A DNA stretch of 64,000 nucleotides. It comes from Paraburkholderia sp. CNPSo 3274 (GTDB taxonomy: Bacteria; Pseudomonadota; Gammaproteobacteria; Burkholderiales; Burkholderiaceae). The DNA lies in contig NZ_JAMBPR010000005.1 of assembly GCF_024206475.1 (NCBI RefSeq), positions 62,001 through 126,000 on the forward strand. The letters run 5' to 3'. Below the pieces are notes generated by a model. It was not told the DNA's origin and ran no database searches. It saw only the letters and a program-made list of their open reading frames with translations. Shown here one piece after another: positions 52,737 through 61,682 of the stretch (the stretch's first letter is position 1; every line of letters starts with the position of its first letter). Made by a program: the position numbers and the translations under genes.

Positions 52737-53469
52737 TGGCGTTTTCCTCTGGATTCCTGAACAGGCTGCCAGAATCCACCCTGATTTGATAGCGCGCCCT
52801 GTAGCAGCCCCGCTGGGCGCGCGGGTGACTCCCGCGCAAACACCTTACGAAGTGGTGGATTCGCACGGGTGTTACGGTCGCAGGAAAGCACGACGCTGGG
52901 CGGCGATATGCAAACCAGATTCGCGCCGCGCTATTGGTGCTTTATTCTCGAACCTGCCGTCGCCCCTGTATTCCGGTCGTATAGGCGTAGAGACTAGCCG
53001 ATTTTTTTAAAAGCCGTATTTTGATTTGGCATCCATAAGGGAACCGGTCTTTCCCTTCACAAAATCCATTGTAATGTTGCCGACGGAACCGCGAAGAAGA
53101 GCCATCTCATGAAGCACTCATGGGTCAGCGAAGACGGCGCGGACGCCTTCCCTGCACGGCGTTTCACGAAATTGGGGCCACGCGAGCGGAACGTGAGCGC
53201 TGCAAACATCTGGCACGCATCCGTGGTATCGGGCTTACGCCCGTAGCGGGACTTTGTCTGGCGGATACGAACGTTTGCCGATGGGAATCGTAATCTATTC
53301 GCAATCCTCAAGGGCAGCGTAAGCATATTTGGAGCCCCGAGCGAGTTATTTGAGCTACAGTGCTTCTGCAGTCGACAAGATCGTTGCCGTCCCGACAAAC
53401 GCGCCAGGTTCCTCTTCCTTTGCGGTCAGCGCACGGTACTGAACCCGGACTTGCCGAAGATATTGCGCC
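52737..53469. other. 733-bp gene-free region between efflux and oxidase clusters
   Basis: Lower GC than the flanks. It should hold the promoters of both divergent operons. AAGGGAA and TTCCCTT (53037-53057) form a perfect 7-bp dyad around CCGGTCT, near an A/T-rich stretch at 53001-53035. A 113-codon minus-strand open frame (53057-53398) lacks recognisable domains and I do not accept it. The middle (53090-53300) might be decayed coding DNA, but I could not identify it. Confidence 0.5.
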
Positions 53470-54195
53470 ATGCCATATTTTCCGGTCGCTTACTGTGGCC
53501 CTGCGAGTGTCCCCGACAGCTTCTGGATACGCTGGAATATGGACCCGCTGCTACTCGCGTCGCTTGCTGCGCTCGCGTTCGTCGTCGGGCGTGGCTGGTC
53601 GGCGAACGCGCGAGCAGGCTGGGCAGCGATCGCACTGTTGGCCGTCATATTCGTTTCTCCCCTCTGCGCTCTGTCTTCGGCATTATTCTCGGCACGCGTG
53701 ACTCATCACGTCATTCTGATCGCGGCTGTCGCGCCGCTGCTCGCCATTGCCTTTCCGATGCCGCGCCTCGTCTATCCCCCGCTCGCGCCGGTAGTCGCCG
53801 CGCATGCGTGCTTCATCTGGCTCTGGCATGCGCCGGGGCTCTACGCATGGGGACTTTCTACGGTACCTGCTTACTGGCTAATGCAGATCACGCTGCTTGG
53901 AAGCGCCTGGCTGATGTGGCGCGGCATCTTCGCGGCGTCCGTGCAGACAGGCGCCGCATTGATGGCGCTCGTCGCGACGATCGGGCACATGGGTCTACTC
54001 GGCGCGCTGATCGTATTCGCGCCCGTGCCGTTGTATGCCGTGCATTTCGATACCACGGCTGCCTGGGGACTGACTCCGCTCGCCGATCAGCAACTAGCCG
54101 GTCTATTGATGTGGGTGCTGGCGATGGTCCCCTATCTCGTCGCGGGGTTGCGGATCGCCTGGTCAGGCCTGCGCGTCAGTGAGCCTCATCTGTGA
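53470..54195 (+). CDS. CtaG-like cytochrome c oxidase assembly membrane protein
   Basis: 241 residues and six to seven helices. The N-terminus YCGPASVPDSFWIRWNMDP and the histidine pairs THHVILI and ACFIWLWHAPG recall the caa3-type CtaG family (copper delivery/assembly). ATIGHMGLLGALIVFAP is near the end. It opens the oxidase cluster, and its stop overlaps the next GTG. Confidence 0.85.
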   Translation: MPYFPVAYCGPASVPDSFWIRWNMDPLLLASLAALAFVVGRGWSANARAGWAAIALLAVIFVSPLCALSSALFSARVTHHVILIAAVAPLLAIAFPMPRLVYPPLAPVVAAHACFIWLWHAPGLYAWGLSTVPAYWLMQITLLGSAWLMWRGIFAASVQTGAALMALVATIGHMGLLGALIVFAPVPLYAVHFDTTAAWGLTPLADQQLAGLLMWVLAMVPYLVAGLRIAWSGLRVSEPHL

Positions 54196-54704
54196 CGACC
54201 GTCCTCAAATTCATCCATCTGGGCGCGATTGCCATCTGGTCGGGCGGCCTCATCGCGTTGCCCTTCCTGTTCGGGCAGCGCCGCGCGCTCACGGCCACCG
54301 CCGATCTCGACCGGCTGCACCGTGTCACGCGGCTGGTGTACGTGGAACTGACCTCGCCTGCCGCTTTCGTGGCGATCGCCAGCGGCACCGCATTGATCTT
54401 TCTGCAGGCTACGTTCGTGGAATGGTTTTCCGCGAAGATGGTGCTGGTCGGCATCATGGCGATGCTGCACGTGGTGGCCGGCCTCGTGATGCATCAACTC
54501 TATTCGCCCGACGGACATTTCAGCCGGTTCTCGGAGATCGGGCTGACTACGGCCTACGTCGTCGTCATCGTAGCGATCATCTGGGTCGTGCTGGCCAAAC
54601 CGCACATCGACTCGACCCTGATCGCCCCGCATCTGTTCGAACCCGGCGGGCTTGGCCGGTGGCTGCATCAGTCCTTCGGCGACACGAGAATACCCACGCC
54701 ATGA
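54192..54704 (+). CDS. CopD/HemJ-like membrane protein
   Basis: 170 residues and four helices. KFIHLGAIAIWSGGL with its histidine, plus MLHVVAGLVMHQLYS, are typical of the CopD/HemJ-like heme- or copper-associated proteins. The GTG overlaps the previous stop. The 3' end overlaps the opposite-strand DUF2231 gene by 37 bases. It probably assists oxidase maturation; the precise role is unknown. Confidence 0.8.
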   Translation: MTTVLKFIHLGAIAIWSGGLIALPFLFGQRRALTATADLDRLHRVTRLVYVELTSPAAFVAIASGTALIFLQATFVEWFSAKMVLVGIMAMLHVVAGLVMHQLYSPDGHFSRFSEIGLTTAYVVVIVAIIWVVLAKPHIDSTLIAPHLFEPGGLGRWLHQSFGDTRIPTP

Positions 54705-55180
54705 TCGAAGACGAGCTTGCCCCCATGCCAGCCGGCGAAGCCCGTCATCACCGAGGCCAGTGTCGACAGCGCAAGCCCATGCGGCAGAACCTCGTTGGGG
54801 AAAAAGAGACGCACGCCCCAGTTGGCGCCCGCGATGGCAACGAGCGTCATGGCGGCGACCGCATGGGACCAGCTCGCCTCGCGCAGCCGGATGCCGCGCA
54901 CGAGCAACAATTCAGCCGTGCCGACGGCGCTTGCGCCCACGCCGCTCCAGAACGCGAACCCGGCGGCCCACAGACCCGCCCGCACCCAGAACGGATCGCC
55001 CGTCCACCAGTAGATCACGTCCACCCCCAGGGTAGCGACGACGAACGCGATCGGAAAATGCACCATCATCACGTGAATCGGATGACCAACGAGTGCAACG
55101 GCGGAACCCGCATCGAGACGCAGCAGTTCCAGGAGCACTTCGCTCCTGGTTTCGGCTCCGGTATCGCCTTCCTTTGCCAT
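54668..55180 (-). CDS. DUF2231 family membrane protein
   Basis: 170 residues from ATG 55180 (GAGGAG upstream). Four helices are seen. GHPIHVMMVHFPIAFVVATL and WHGGKLVFDHGVGI carry the conserved histidines of DUF2231. Function is not established, but the family often sits beside oxidase or heme genes. It lies on the opposite strand inside the oxidase cluster and starts only 21 bases from subunit II, so its promoter must lie within that gene. Confidence 0.85.
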   Translation of the reverse strand: MAKEGDTGAETRSEVLLELLRLDAGSAVALVGHPIHVMMVHFPIAFVVATLGVDVIYWWTGDPFWVRAGLWAAGFAFWSGVGASAVGTAELLLVRGIRLREASWSHAVAAMTLVAIAGANWGVRLFFPNEVLPHGLALSTLASVMTGFAGWHGGKLVFDHGVGILVSPKD

Positions 55181-55201
55181 GACGGAAGCTCCTCGCGTCG
55201 A

Positions 55202-55927
55202 TTGAATGACGCCGCAAACCATCATAGCTTCCTGAGCGCATCGGTCCAAGCAGGATTGCTCCTGGCGGCAGTCGGCATGTCCGGCTGCGCCGGTCCACTT
55301 TCGGCACTGGACCCGTCAGGCCGCTCGGCGAAGTCCATCGCCGGGTTGTGGTGGGTCATGCTCGCCGGGGCGGCGGTGCTGTTCGCGATGGTGCTCATCC
55401 TGTTCTTCATGGTGACCTGGCGTCCGGGCTGGGGTTCGCGGGTGTCGCCCATGCGCTGGATCGTGCTCGGCGGCCTTGTTCTGCCTGCCGTCATCCTGAT
55501 CCCGCTGGTCTGTTATGCACTGCTCGCGGGTGAACGGCTGCTGCCGCTGCCAGCGCAGGCACCGGTGCGCATCGAGGCGATTGCGCAGCAATGGCGCTGG
55601 ACCTTCCGCTACCCGGACGAGGGCGGACTGGAAACCGGGAACGTGCTGCATATGCCGGCGGGCGTGCCGGTCGACATCATCGTCACCAGCAAGGACGTCG
55701 TGCACGCTTTCTGGATTCCGCGCCTTGCGGGCAAGATCGATGCCGTGCCGGGTCACGAAACCCGGCTTCGAATCCAGGCCGATCAGCCGGGCCAATACGC
55801 TGGACAATGCAACCAGTTTTGCGGCATCGGCCATGCCGAGATGCATTTCGCCGTGGTCGTCGACCGTCCTGAAGACTTTTCCGCTGCCGTCAAAAGCGCC
55901 GCCACCGCCGGGGAGGTGAAGAAATGA
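55202..55927 (+). CDS. Cytochrome c oxidase subunit II (CuA), lipoprotein-type
   Basis: 241 residues from a TTG at 55202. The start is uncertain, but a lipobox (GMSGC, Cys29) follows. Two helices are at about 46-70 and 87-108. The CuA ligands are H168 (VVHAFWIP), C203 and C207, H211 and M214 in CNQFCGIGHAEM. QQWRW is the electron-entry aromatic patch. It accepts electrons from cytochrome c. Its stop overlaps the subunit I start. Confidence 0.9.
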   Translation: MNDAANHHSFLSASVQAGLLLAAVGMSGCAGPLSALDPSGRSAKSIAGLWWVMLAGAAVLFAMVLILFFMVTWRPGWGSRVSPMRWIVLGGLVLPAVILIPLVCYALLAGERLLPLPAQAPVRIEAIAQQWRWTFRYPDEGGLETGNVLHMPAGVPVDIIVTSKDVVHAFWIPRLAGKIDAVPGHETRLRIQADQPGQYAGQCNQFCGIGHAEMHFAVVVDRPEDFSAAVKSAATAGEVKK

Positions 55928-58461
55928 GTGTGCCCGTCGAGCCGCCTTCAGAGGGCATGAGCGCGCTACGGCTGCATCGCCAGCTCACCGCGATCTGGGC
56001 TACCGGGCCGGGTGTGCAGAAACTTGCCGCCGTGAATCACACGGTCCTCGGTATGCGCATGATGATCACCTCGTTCGTGTTCTTCGCGATCGCGGGCGTC
56101 CTCGGCATGCTCACGCGCGTCCAGCTCGCCACGCCGCATGCGGCCTTCATGGACGTGGAGACCTACAACCAGGTCTTTACGATGCATGGGTCCATGATGC
56201 TGTTCCTGTTCGCCATTCCAATGGTGGAGAGCTTCGCGGTCTACCTCACGCCAAAGATTCTCGGCACGCGCGACTTCGCGTTTCCGCGGCTGACCGCGTA
56301 CGGCTACTGGTGCTATCTGCTGGGAGGCACCATCCTGGCGGTCTCGCTGATTCTGCGTAGCGCGCCGGACGGCGGCTGGTTTATGTACACGCCGCTCAGC
56401 TCGAACGTCTACACACCCGGCATCAACGCGGACGTCTGGCTGCTCGGGATCACGTTTGTCGAAATCTCGGCGCTTTCGCTCGCAATGGAAATCGTCGTCT
56501 CGATCCTCAAGATGCGGGCGCCGGGCATGTCGCTCGACCGCATGCCGATCTTCGCGTGGTATATCCTCGTGACCGCGATGATGATGATCGTGGCCTTTCC
56601 CCCGCTCATTCTCGGCTCGATCCTGCTCGAGGTGGAACGCGCGTTCAATCTGCCGTTCTTTGATCCGACCCGCGGCGGCGACCCGTTGCTCTGGCAACAT
56701 CTGTTCTGGCTGTTCGGCCACCCGGACGTGTACATCATCTTCCTGCCCATGGCAGGCGTGCTGTCGACCATCATCCCGGTTTTTGCGGGACGTCCACTCG
56801 TCGGCTACCGGGTTATCGTCGTCGCGATCATCGCACTCGCGTTCCTGAGCTTCGGCATCTGGGTTCACCACATGTTCACGGTGGGAATACCGCATCTCGC
56901 GCTGGCGTTTTTCTCGGCCGGCTCCGCGATCGTCGCGGTGCCGACTGCGATCCAGTTCTTCGCCTGGCTCGCCACACTGTCGCACGGCCGGCCGCGCTGG
57001 GACGTGCCGATGCTGTACATCTTCGGCTTCTTCTTCGTGTTCACGGCAGGCGGGCTCACCGGTGTGATGCTCGCGATCGTGCCATTCGACTGGCAAGCGC
57101 ACGATACGTACTTCGTCGTCGCGCACATGCATTACGTGGTGGCGGGCGCGCTCGCGTTTCCGATGCTCGCCGCGTTCTACTACTGGCTGCCTTTGCTAAC
57201 CGGACGCACGGCAGTGTACAGGCTGTCCGTACCGGCCTTCTGGCTGGTCTTCATCGGCTTCAACATGACATTCTTCATGATGCACCTGACCGGCCTGCTC
57301 GGCATGCCGCGGCGCATCTATACGTATAGCGGCGATGAAGGCTGGAACTGGCTCAATCTGCTGTCGTCGGTGGGCAGCTTCGTGATGACGATCGGCTTCG
57401 CGCTGGTCGTGATCGACATCGTCGTGCAGGTGCGCTTCGGCCGGCGCGTGCGCCGCAACCCATGGGAGTCGACCACGCTCGAATGGGCCATGCCGATTCC
57501 GCCCGCACCGTACGCATTTGCGTCGATCCCGCGTATCGATGCCGAAACGGAAGGTGTCGCCCCCGGCCTGCTGGCGACCTCGCTCGCGCGCGGCGAAGGC
57601 TATCTCGGCTTCACACGCAATGGCTGGCAGGAAACGCTCGGCGTACACATGACTTCAGGCGAGCCCGAGCAGTTGATCGTGTTGCCGCGCGCGACCTATC
57701 TGCCGCTCGTCACCGCGCTCGTGACCTGCGCAGCCGTGCTCGCGATGCTGTTCAAGTTCTACCTGGTGTCGCTCGCGTTCGCGTTCGTGACCTTCGGACT
57801 GTTCATTTATGCAGGACAGAGCGCAGGGCTCGCACGCGACTATGGCGCGCTGCCGGTTGGCCATGGCGTGAGCGTTCCGCCGCACACCGAAGTTTCGAGC
57901 GCGCCAGCCTGGCTCGCGCTGACCTGCACGCTGGTCGCGAACGGCACGCTCTTTACATCGCTCGTGTTCGGCACATTCTATCTGTGGATTGCCGCGCCAA
58001 ACTGGCCGGCTGCGGTGACGCCGCAACCCAGCCGCCTGCTCGCGTTCGTCACGGTTGCCGCACTGGCCATCGGGGCGGCGGCGGCGCGGGGCTCGCTGCG
58101 CGCCGCCGCCAGCGAACGCAAGCCATACAGCACGATCGGCCTCACTGTGCTGGCGCTCGCCGTCGCGCTGGCCGCTGCCGTCGCGCTGATCAACGGTGTC
58201 ACGCCGAACCCTCGCGAACATGCGCTCGGCGCGACGGCTGCGGCACTGCTCGCGTATGTCGCGGTACATGCGGGTATCGGCCTGCTGTTCCTCATCAGCA
58301 ATCTGCTGCGCCTCGGCGCCGGCTTCATTTCCGCACGACGGCTGACGGACCTGCGCCTCACGCGCCTCTGGGTCGACTACACGCTGGCGACGGCCATCAT
58401 CGCGTTGGGCCTCGTGCTCGCGCTGCCCGGCCTCGTGGGCATGCTCGGAGCCAGACCATGA
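55924..58461 (+). CDS. Cytochrome c oxidase fused subunits I and III
   Basis: 845 residues. Residues 1-540 are the heme-copper core: heme ligand H88 (TMHGSMM), H266 and cross-linking Y270, CuB pair H315-H316, and heme ligands H401 and H403. D117 at the D-channel mouth is kept. The channel-end residue in GHPEVY is Asp268 instead of Glu, and the usual Asn pair after FPRL is Thr-Ala. Residues from about 590 are a subunit-III-like seven-helix region. The set resembles the alternative CoxMNOP aa3-type oxidases of rhizobia. It overlaps both neighbours. Confidence 0.93.
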   Translation: MSVPVEPPSEGMSALRLHRQLTAIWATGPGVQKLAAVNHTVLGMRMMITSFVFFAIAGVLGMLTRVQLATPHAAFMDVETYNQVFTMHGSMMLFLFAIPMVESFAVYLTPKILGTRDFAFPRLTAYGYWCYLLGGTILAVSLILRSAPDGGWFMYTPLSSNVYTPGINADVWLLGITFVEISALSLAMEIVVSILKMRAPGMSLDRMPIFAWYILVTAMMMIVAFPPLILGSILLEVERAFNLPFFDPTRGGDPLLWQHLFWLFGHPDVYIIFLPMAGVLSTIIPVFAGRPLVGYRVIVVAIIALAFLSFGIWVHHMFTVGIPHLALAFFSAGSAIVAVPTAIQFFAWLATLSHGRPRWDVPMLYIFGFFFVFTAGGLTGVMLAIVPFDWQAHDTYFVVAHMHYVVAGALAFPMLAAFYYWLPLLTGRTAVYRLSVPAFWLVFIGFNMTFFMMHLTGLLGMPRRIYTYSGDEGWNWLNLLSSVGSFVMTIGFALVVIDIVVQVRFGRRVRRNPWESTTLEWAMPIPPAPYAFASIPRIDAETEGVAPGLLATSLARGEGYLGFTRNGWQETLGVHMTSGEPEQLIVLPRATYLPLVTALVTCAAVLAMLFKFYLVSLAFAFVTFGLFIYAGQSAGLARDYGALPVGHGVSVPPHTEVSSAPAWLALTCTLVANGTLFTSLVFGTFYLWIAAPNWPAAVTPQPSRLLAFVTVAALAIGAAAARGSLRAAASERKPYSTIGLTVLALAVALAAAVALINGVTPNPREHALGATAAALLAYVAVHAGIGLLFLISNLLRLGAGFISARRLTDLRLTRLWVDYTLATAIIALGLVLALPGLVGMLGARP

Positions 58462-58796
58462 ATGCGCGTCCGTTTCCGCCCCGGCGCTTGTGGTGGCTAG
58501 CCGCGGGCTTCACTGTCTGGTGCCTTGCGCTTGCCGTTCTTTACGCGCTGCATGCGATCGGCTGCGCCTTCGGCTGGGCCGCCGGCCCACTGCGCGCGAG
58601 TCTCGCAATCGTACTACTCCTGCATCTGGTCGCGATCGGCTGGCTATGGCGCTATCGTGCCGCCGCGCGCCGTGATCCTGGTCCCGAGCGCATCAGCACG
58701 TTCATGCACGCGGTCGTTATCTGGACCCTGATTTCCGCGTTGGCTGCGACCGTCATTACCTTTGGCCCCGCACTTCTGCTCACCACGTGCATCTGA
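58458..58796 (+). CDS. Small membrane protein of the oxidase operon
   Basis: 112 residues and three predicted helices (14-37, 42-62, 85-110). Not recognised. It starts within the oxidase stop (ATGA), so it is translated with it and may be a small oxidase subunit or assembly factor. Confidence 0.75.
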   Translation: MNARPFPPRRLWWLAAGFTVWCLALAVLYALHAIGCAFGWAAGPLRASLAIVLLLHLVAIGWLWRYRAAARRDPGPERISTFMHAVVIWTLISALAATVITFGPALLLTTCI

Positions 58797-58894
58797 GCGG
58801 CAGGCGAGCGACGCGCGGCCTCTTTCATGCGAGGGACGGCGCCCCGGACAGCGAGACGCCCGTTTATTTCGCTGCAGAGATAGAGAGGCATTTC

Positions 58895-60220
58895 ATGCTG
58901 TCACGTGACCTCATACGCAGGGCCATCTGGTCCGCCATCTATCTGCTCTTCATACTCGCCCCGCTCTTCGCGTTGCTCGCAGGCACACTGCCGCCCGCTC
59001 GAAACTTCGGCACCGAGTTTGCGGTTGCGCTCGGTTACTCGGGGCTTGCAATAATGGGCCTGCAATTTGGTCTGACCGCGCGCTTTCGTCATGTGACCGA
59101 GCCGTGGGGCGAGGACGTCATCTATCACTTTCATCGACGGGTTTCGCTGCTGGCGGTCGGCCTCGTCATCGTTCATCCGCTTATTCTGGTCGCCATTCGC
59201 TCGGAATCAGTCGCGATGCCAGAATCCCTCAGTGAGGTCCCGTGGGGCGCCTGGTTCGCTATCCTCTCGATTGGCTCGCTCATCGTTCTCGTGATCACGG
59301 CTCTATGGCGCAAACAACTGAAAATCCGCTATGAGATATGGCACCTGTCGCATATCGTGCTCGCGCTGACGGCAATCGGCGCGGGCATGCTTCACATGAT
59401 CGGCTGGGGCTTCTATCTGACCGATCCGTTCAAGCGGACGCTTTGGATCTGCCTTGCGATCTTCTGGATCTTCCTGCTGCTCTACGTGCGACTCGTCAAG
59501 CCGCTTTTTATGCTGCGACGCCCCTACCGGATCGCGGAGGTGCGCACGGAACGCGGCGCCACAACGACGCTCGTGATGCTGCCCGACGGCCATGCAGGCT
59601 GGCGCTTCCAGCCGGGTCAGTTCGGCTGGCTAACCGTGTGGAGCGGACCATTCAGGGTCACGGGACACCCCTTTTCTTTTTCGTCGAGCGCGGAGGCGCC
59701 GGACGGCCGCGTCGAAATGACGATTCGGAATCTCGGCGACTTCACGAGTACCGTGAACAAGATACCCGTCGGCAAGCGTGTGTATCTCGATGGGCCGTAT
59801 GGCGCTTTCACGATCGGCAATCCAACCGATATGCATGTGCTGATTGCGGGCGGTATCGGCATCACGCCGATGATGAGCATGATCCGTACGCTCGCAGATC
59901 GCGGCGACAAGCGTCCGCTCGTGCTGATATACGGCGCGAAGACCTGGGACTCGCTCACGTTCCGTGAGGAACTGGACACTCTGAAGACTCGCCTCGATCT
60001 GCGGATTGCCTACGTGCTGGCAAATCCGCCCGATGGCTGGGATGGAGACACCGGTCGCATTGACGCGGAATTGTTCCGACGTCATCTTCCCCCCGAGTAT
60101 GCCGATCATGAATATTTCATTTGTGGGCCCGATCCGATGATGGATGCAATCGAGTCCGCGCTCGGCGAAATGAAAGTGCCGCTTTCCCGATACCATTCCG
60201 AACGCTACAGCTTCGTCTAG
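58895..60220 (+). CDS. Ferric-reductase-like transmembrane flavoprotein (FRD/NOX-like)
   Basis: 441 residues from ATG 58895 (GAGAGG upstream). About six helices carry paired histidines for b-type hemes (YHFHRRVS, IVHPLI, HLSHIV, MLHMIGW). The cytosolic FAD/NAD half has HPFSFSSSAE, AGGIGITPMMSMI and FICGPDPMMDAIESAL. It moves electrons from NAD(P)H across the membrane to iron, oxygen or another acceptor. It is in line with the oxidase cluster, after a 98-bp gap. Confidence 0.9.
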   Translation: MLSRDLIRRAIWSAIYLLFILAPLFALLAGTLPPARNFGTEFAVALGYSGLAIMGLQFGLTARFRHVTEPWGEDVIYHFHRRVSLLAVGLVIVHPLILVAIRSESVAMPESLSEVPWGAWFAILSIGSLIVLVITALWRKQLKIRYEIWHLSHIVLALTAIGAGMLHMIGWGFYLTDPFKRTLWICLAIFWIFLLLYVRLVKPLFMLRRPYRIAEVRTERGATTTLVMLPDGHAGWRFQPGQFGWLTVWSGPFRVTGHPFSFSSSAEAPDGRVEMTIRNLGDFTSTVNKIPVGKRVYLDGPYGAFTIGNPTDMHVLIAGGIGITPMMSMIRTLADRGDKRPLVLIYGAKTWDSLTFREELDTLKTRLDLRIAYVLANPPDGWDGDTGRIDAELFRRHLPPEYADHEYFICGPDPMMDAIESALGEMKVPLSRYHSERYSFV

Positions 60221-60230
60221 GAGATTTGCG

Positions 60231-60332
60231 ATGCGTCGATTGTTTGCCAATCGCCTGGTGATTGCGACGGGCATCATTGTGGTTGTGCTGTCGCTGCTGT
60301 TTGCGTATCTGCGGGTGACCTCTGTGCACTAG
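60231..60332 (+). CDS. 33-residue single-pass membrane peptide
   Basis: MRRLFANRLVIATGIIVVVL followed by SLLFAYLRVTSVH: a positively charged start, one hydrophobic helix, and a short tail. AGGAGA lies 6 bases before the ATG and overlaps the preceding stop region. This layout argues for a translated small subunit of the flavoprotein or oxidase. It is too short for homology by eye. Confidence 0.6.
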   Translation: MRRLFANRLVIATGIIVVVLSLLFAYLRVTSVH

Positions 60333-60346
60333 CATGACCGAACGCG

Positions 60347-60586
60347 TCACTGACGCGCACGCAGCCATTTTTCCCGCTCGCCCAGGCGCCGCTTCCAGTC
60401 GGACGCAAGGCCGGGAATGGCAATCAGTTCGACCAACGCATCAGTGGACGGACGATGCGACAACTGCACCTTCCAGAACTCGTCGATGGAGAAGCGTTCC
60501 GTTTGCCGGTCGACAAGCGTGATGGCGTCGCCTGGCGCAATCATGCCCGGGCGTACAACGCGGTAGTACCAGCCGGTGATTCTCAA
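60347..60586 (-). pseudogene. C-terminal remnant of a MOSC-domain (YiiM-like) gene
   Basis: About 80 residues survive, reading RITGWYYRVVRPGMIAPGDA and ending in GEREKWLRARQ. This matches the C-terminal three-helix region of YiiM/MOSC proteins. The MOSC core that should precede it is gone: upstream sequence gives no continuing frame. The remaining TTG start is only formal. It is probably a decayed gene cut off by the insertion or rearrangement that joined the oxidase cluster to the LysR region. Confidence 0.65.
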
Positions 60587-60707
60587 TGCGTGTGTAATTC
60601 TCCGCCGCGTAGGTTCGCGTTTACGACACTGTGCTGGCGCCGATCAATCCAGTAAAGTGATGATAAATGATGTACTCCATCATTATTTGTGATTCTTGGA
60701 ATTCGCC

Positions 60708-61658
60708 ATGGAGATGCGTCAGCTGAAAATTTTCTGTGCGGTGGCGGAGCACGGCAGCTTCACAGCGGCGGCCGAGAAAGTGCACACCGTGCAATCCAAC
60801 GTCACGATGCGGGTCAAGGAACTCGAGGCCGAGCTCGGTCAGCCACTGTTTATCCGGCAGAAGAGCGGCGTAGTGCTCACATCGGCCGGGCAAACGTTTC
60901 TGGGCTACGCCCAGCGCATCCTCCAGCTCACTGATGAGAGCCGCAACGCGCTACTCGACACCGCAACGCCGGCAGGCACGTTAAGGCTCGGCTCAATGGA
61001 GACGACCGCGGCAATACGCCTGCCCCAGGTACTGGCCAAATACCGCGAGCAGTATCCTCAGGTCCACTTGTCACTGCTCACCGGCACGACCGCCGAATTG
61101 ATCAAGGCCGTCGAGAGTCATCGCCTCGACGGCGCATTCGTCGGCGGTCTTCACCAGAACCCGGTGCTCGCGCAAGACGAGGTCTTCCAGGAGGAGCTCG
61201 TCCTCGTGAGCAGCTGCGAGTTCGCCTCGCTCGACGAACTCATCCATGTCATGCCACAGCAGACGGTGCTGGTTTTCCGCACGGGCTGCTTCTATCGCTC
61301 CACACTCGAACACTGGTTCTATCAGGTCGGACTCGTCCCCAACCAGGTGCTCGAATTGGGCACGCTCGACGGCATCCTCGCATGCGTGGCCGCGGGGATG
61401 GGCGTGACGCTGTTGCCAAAGGCCGTTGCGCAAAACTACGCATCGCGCCAGGCTATCGCCCTTCACGCGCTCCCTCTTGAGTTCGCCAATGTCAAGACAG
61501 TATTCATACGGCGCAACGACACGCTGGCGACACCGGCATTGAGCGCGTTTGTCGCTCTCGCGCGCGACCAACTCGCGCTCTCGAGTGACGACACGAAAGC
61601 GAAGCGCGCGACTACGCCGAATCGCAAGAGCACGCGGCGTTCGACGGCGGCGGCCTGA
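60708..61658 (+). CDS. LysR family transcriptional regulator
   Basis: 316 residues from ATG 60708; an upstream in-frame TTG is unlikely. The helix-turn-helix contains AEHGSFTAAAEKVHTVQSNV and TMRVKELEAELGQPLFIR. The ligand-binding domain has VGGLHQNPVLAQDEVFQEEL. The tail is basic and disordered. It converges on the nitronate-monooxygenase-like gene; its target is unclear. Confidence 0.92.
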   Translation: MEMRQLKIFCAVAEHGSFTAAAEKVHTVQSNVTMRVKELEAELGQPLFIRQKSGVVLTSAGQTFLGYAQRILQLTDESRNALLDTATPAGTLRLGSMETTAAIRLPQVLAKYREQYPQVHLSLLTGTTAELIKAVESHRLDGAFVGGLHQNPVLAQDEVFQEELVLVSSCEFASLDELIHVMPQQTVLVFRTGCFYRSTLEHWFYQVGLVPNQVLELGTLDGILACVAAGMGVTLLPKAVAQNYASRQAIALHALPLEFANVKTVFIRRNDTLATPALSAFVALARDQLALSSDDTKAKRATTPNRKSTRRSTAAA

Positions 61659-61682
61659 GCGCCCCCGAACACCGCATCGGGG

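Noticed and set aside
53057..53398. A 113-codon minus-strand gene
   Set aside because: No domain, no ribosome-binding site, an odd composition and atypical codon use. Treated as chance.
54179..55201. Extending oxidase subunit II upstream to a 582-residue protein
   Set aside because: The extra part is antisense to DUF2231 and overlaps the CopD-like gene. It is low-complexity, and the lipoprotein signal lies right after the TTG at 55202.
60343..60357. CGCGTCA-C-TGACGCG dyad as a terminator of the oxidase operon
   Set aside because: The one-base loop cannot form an RNA hairpin and no T-run follows. It also overlaps the MOSC remnant's end.
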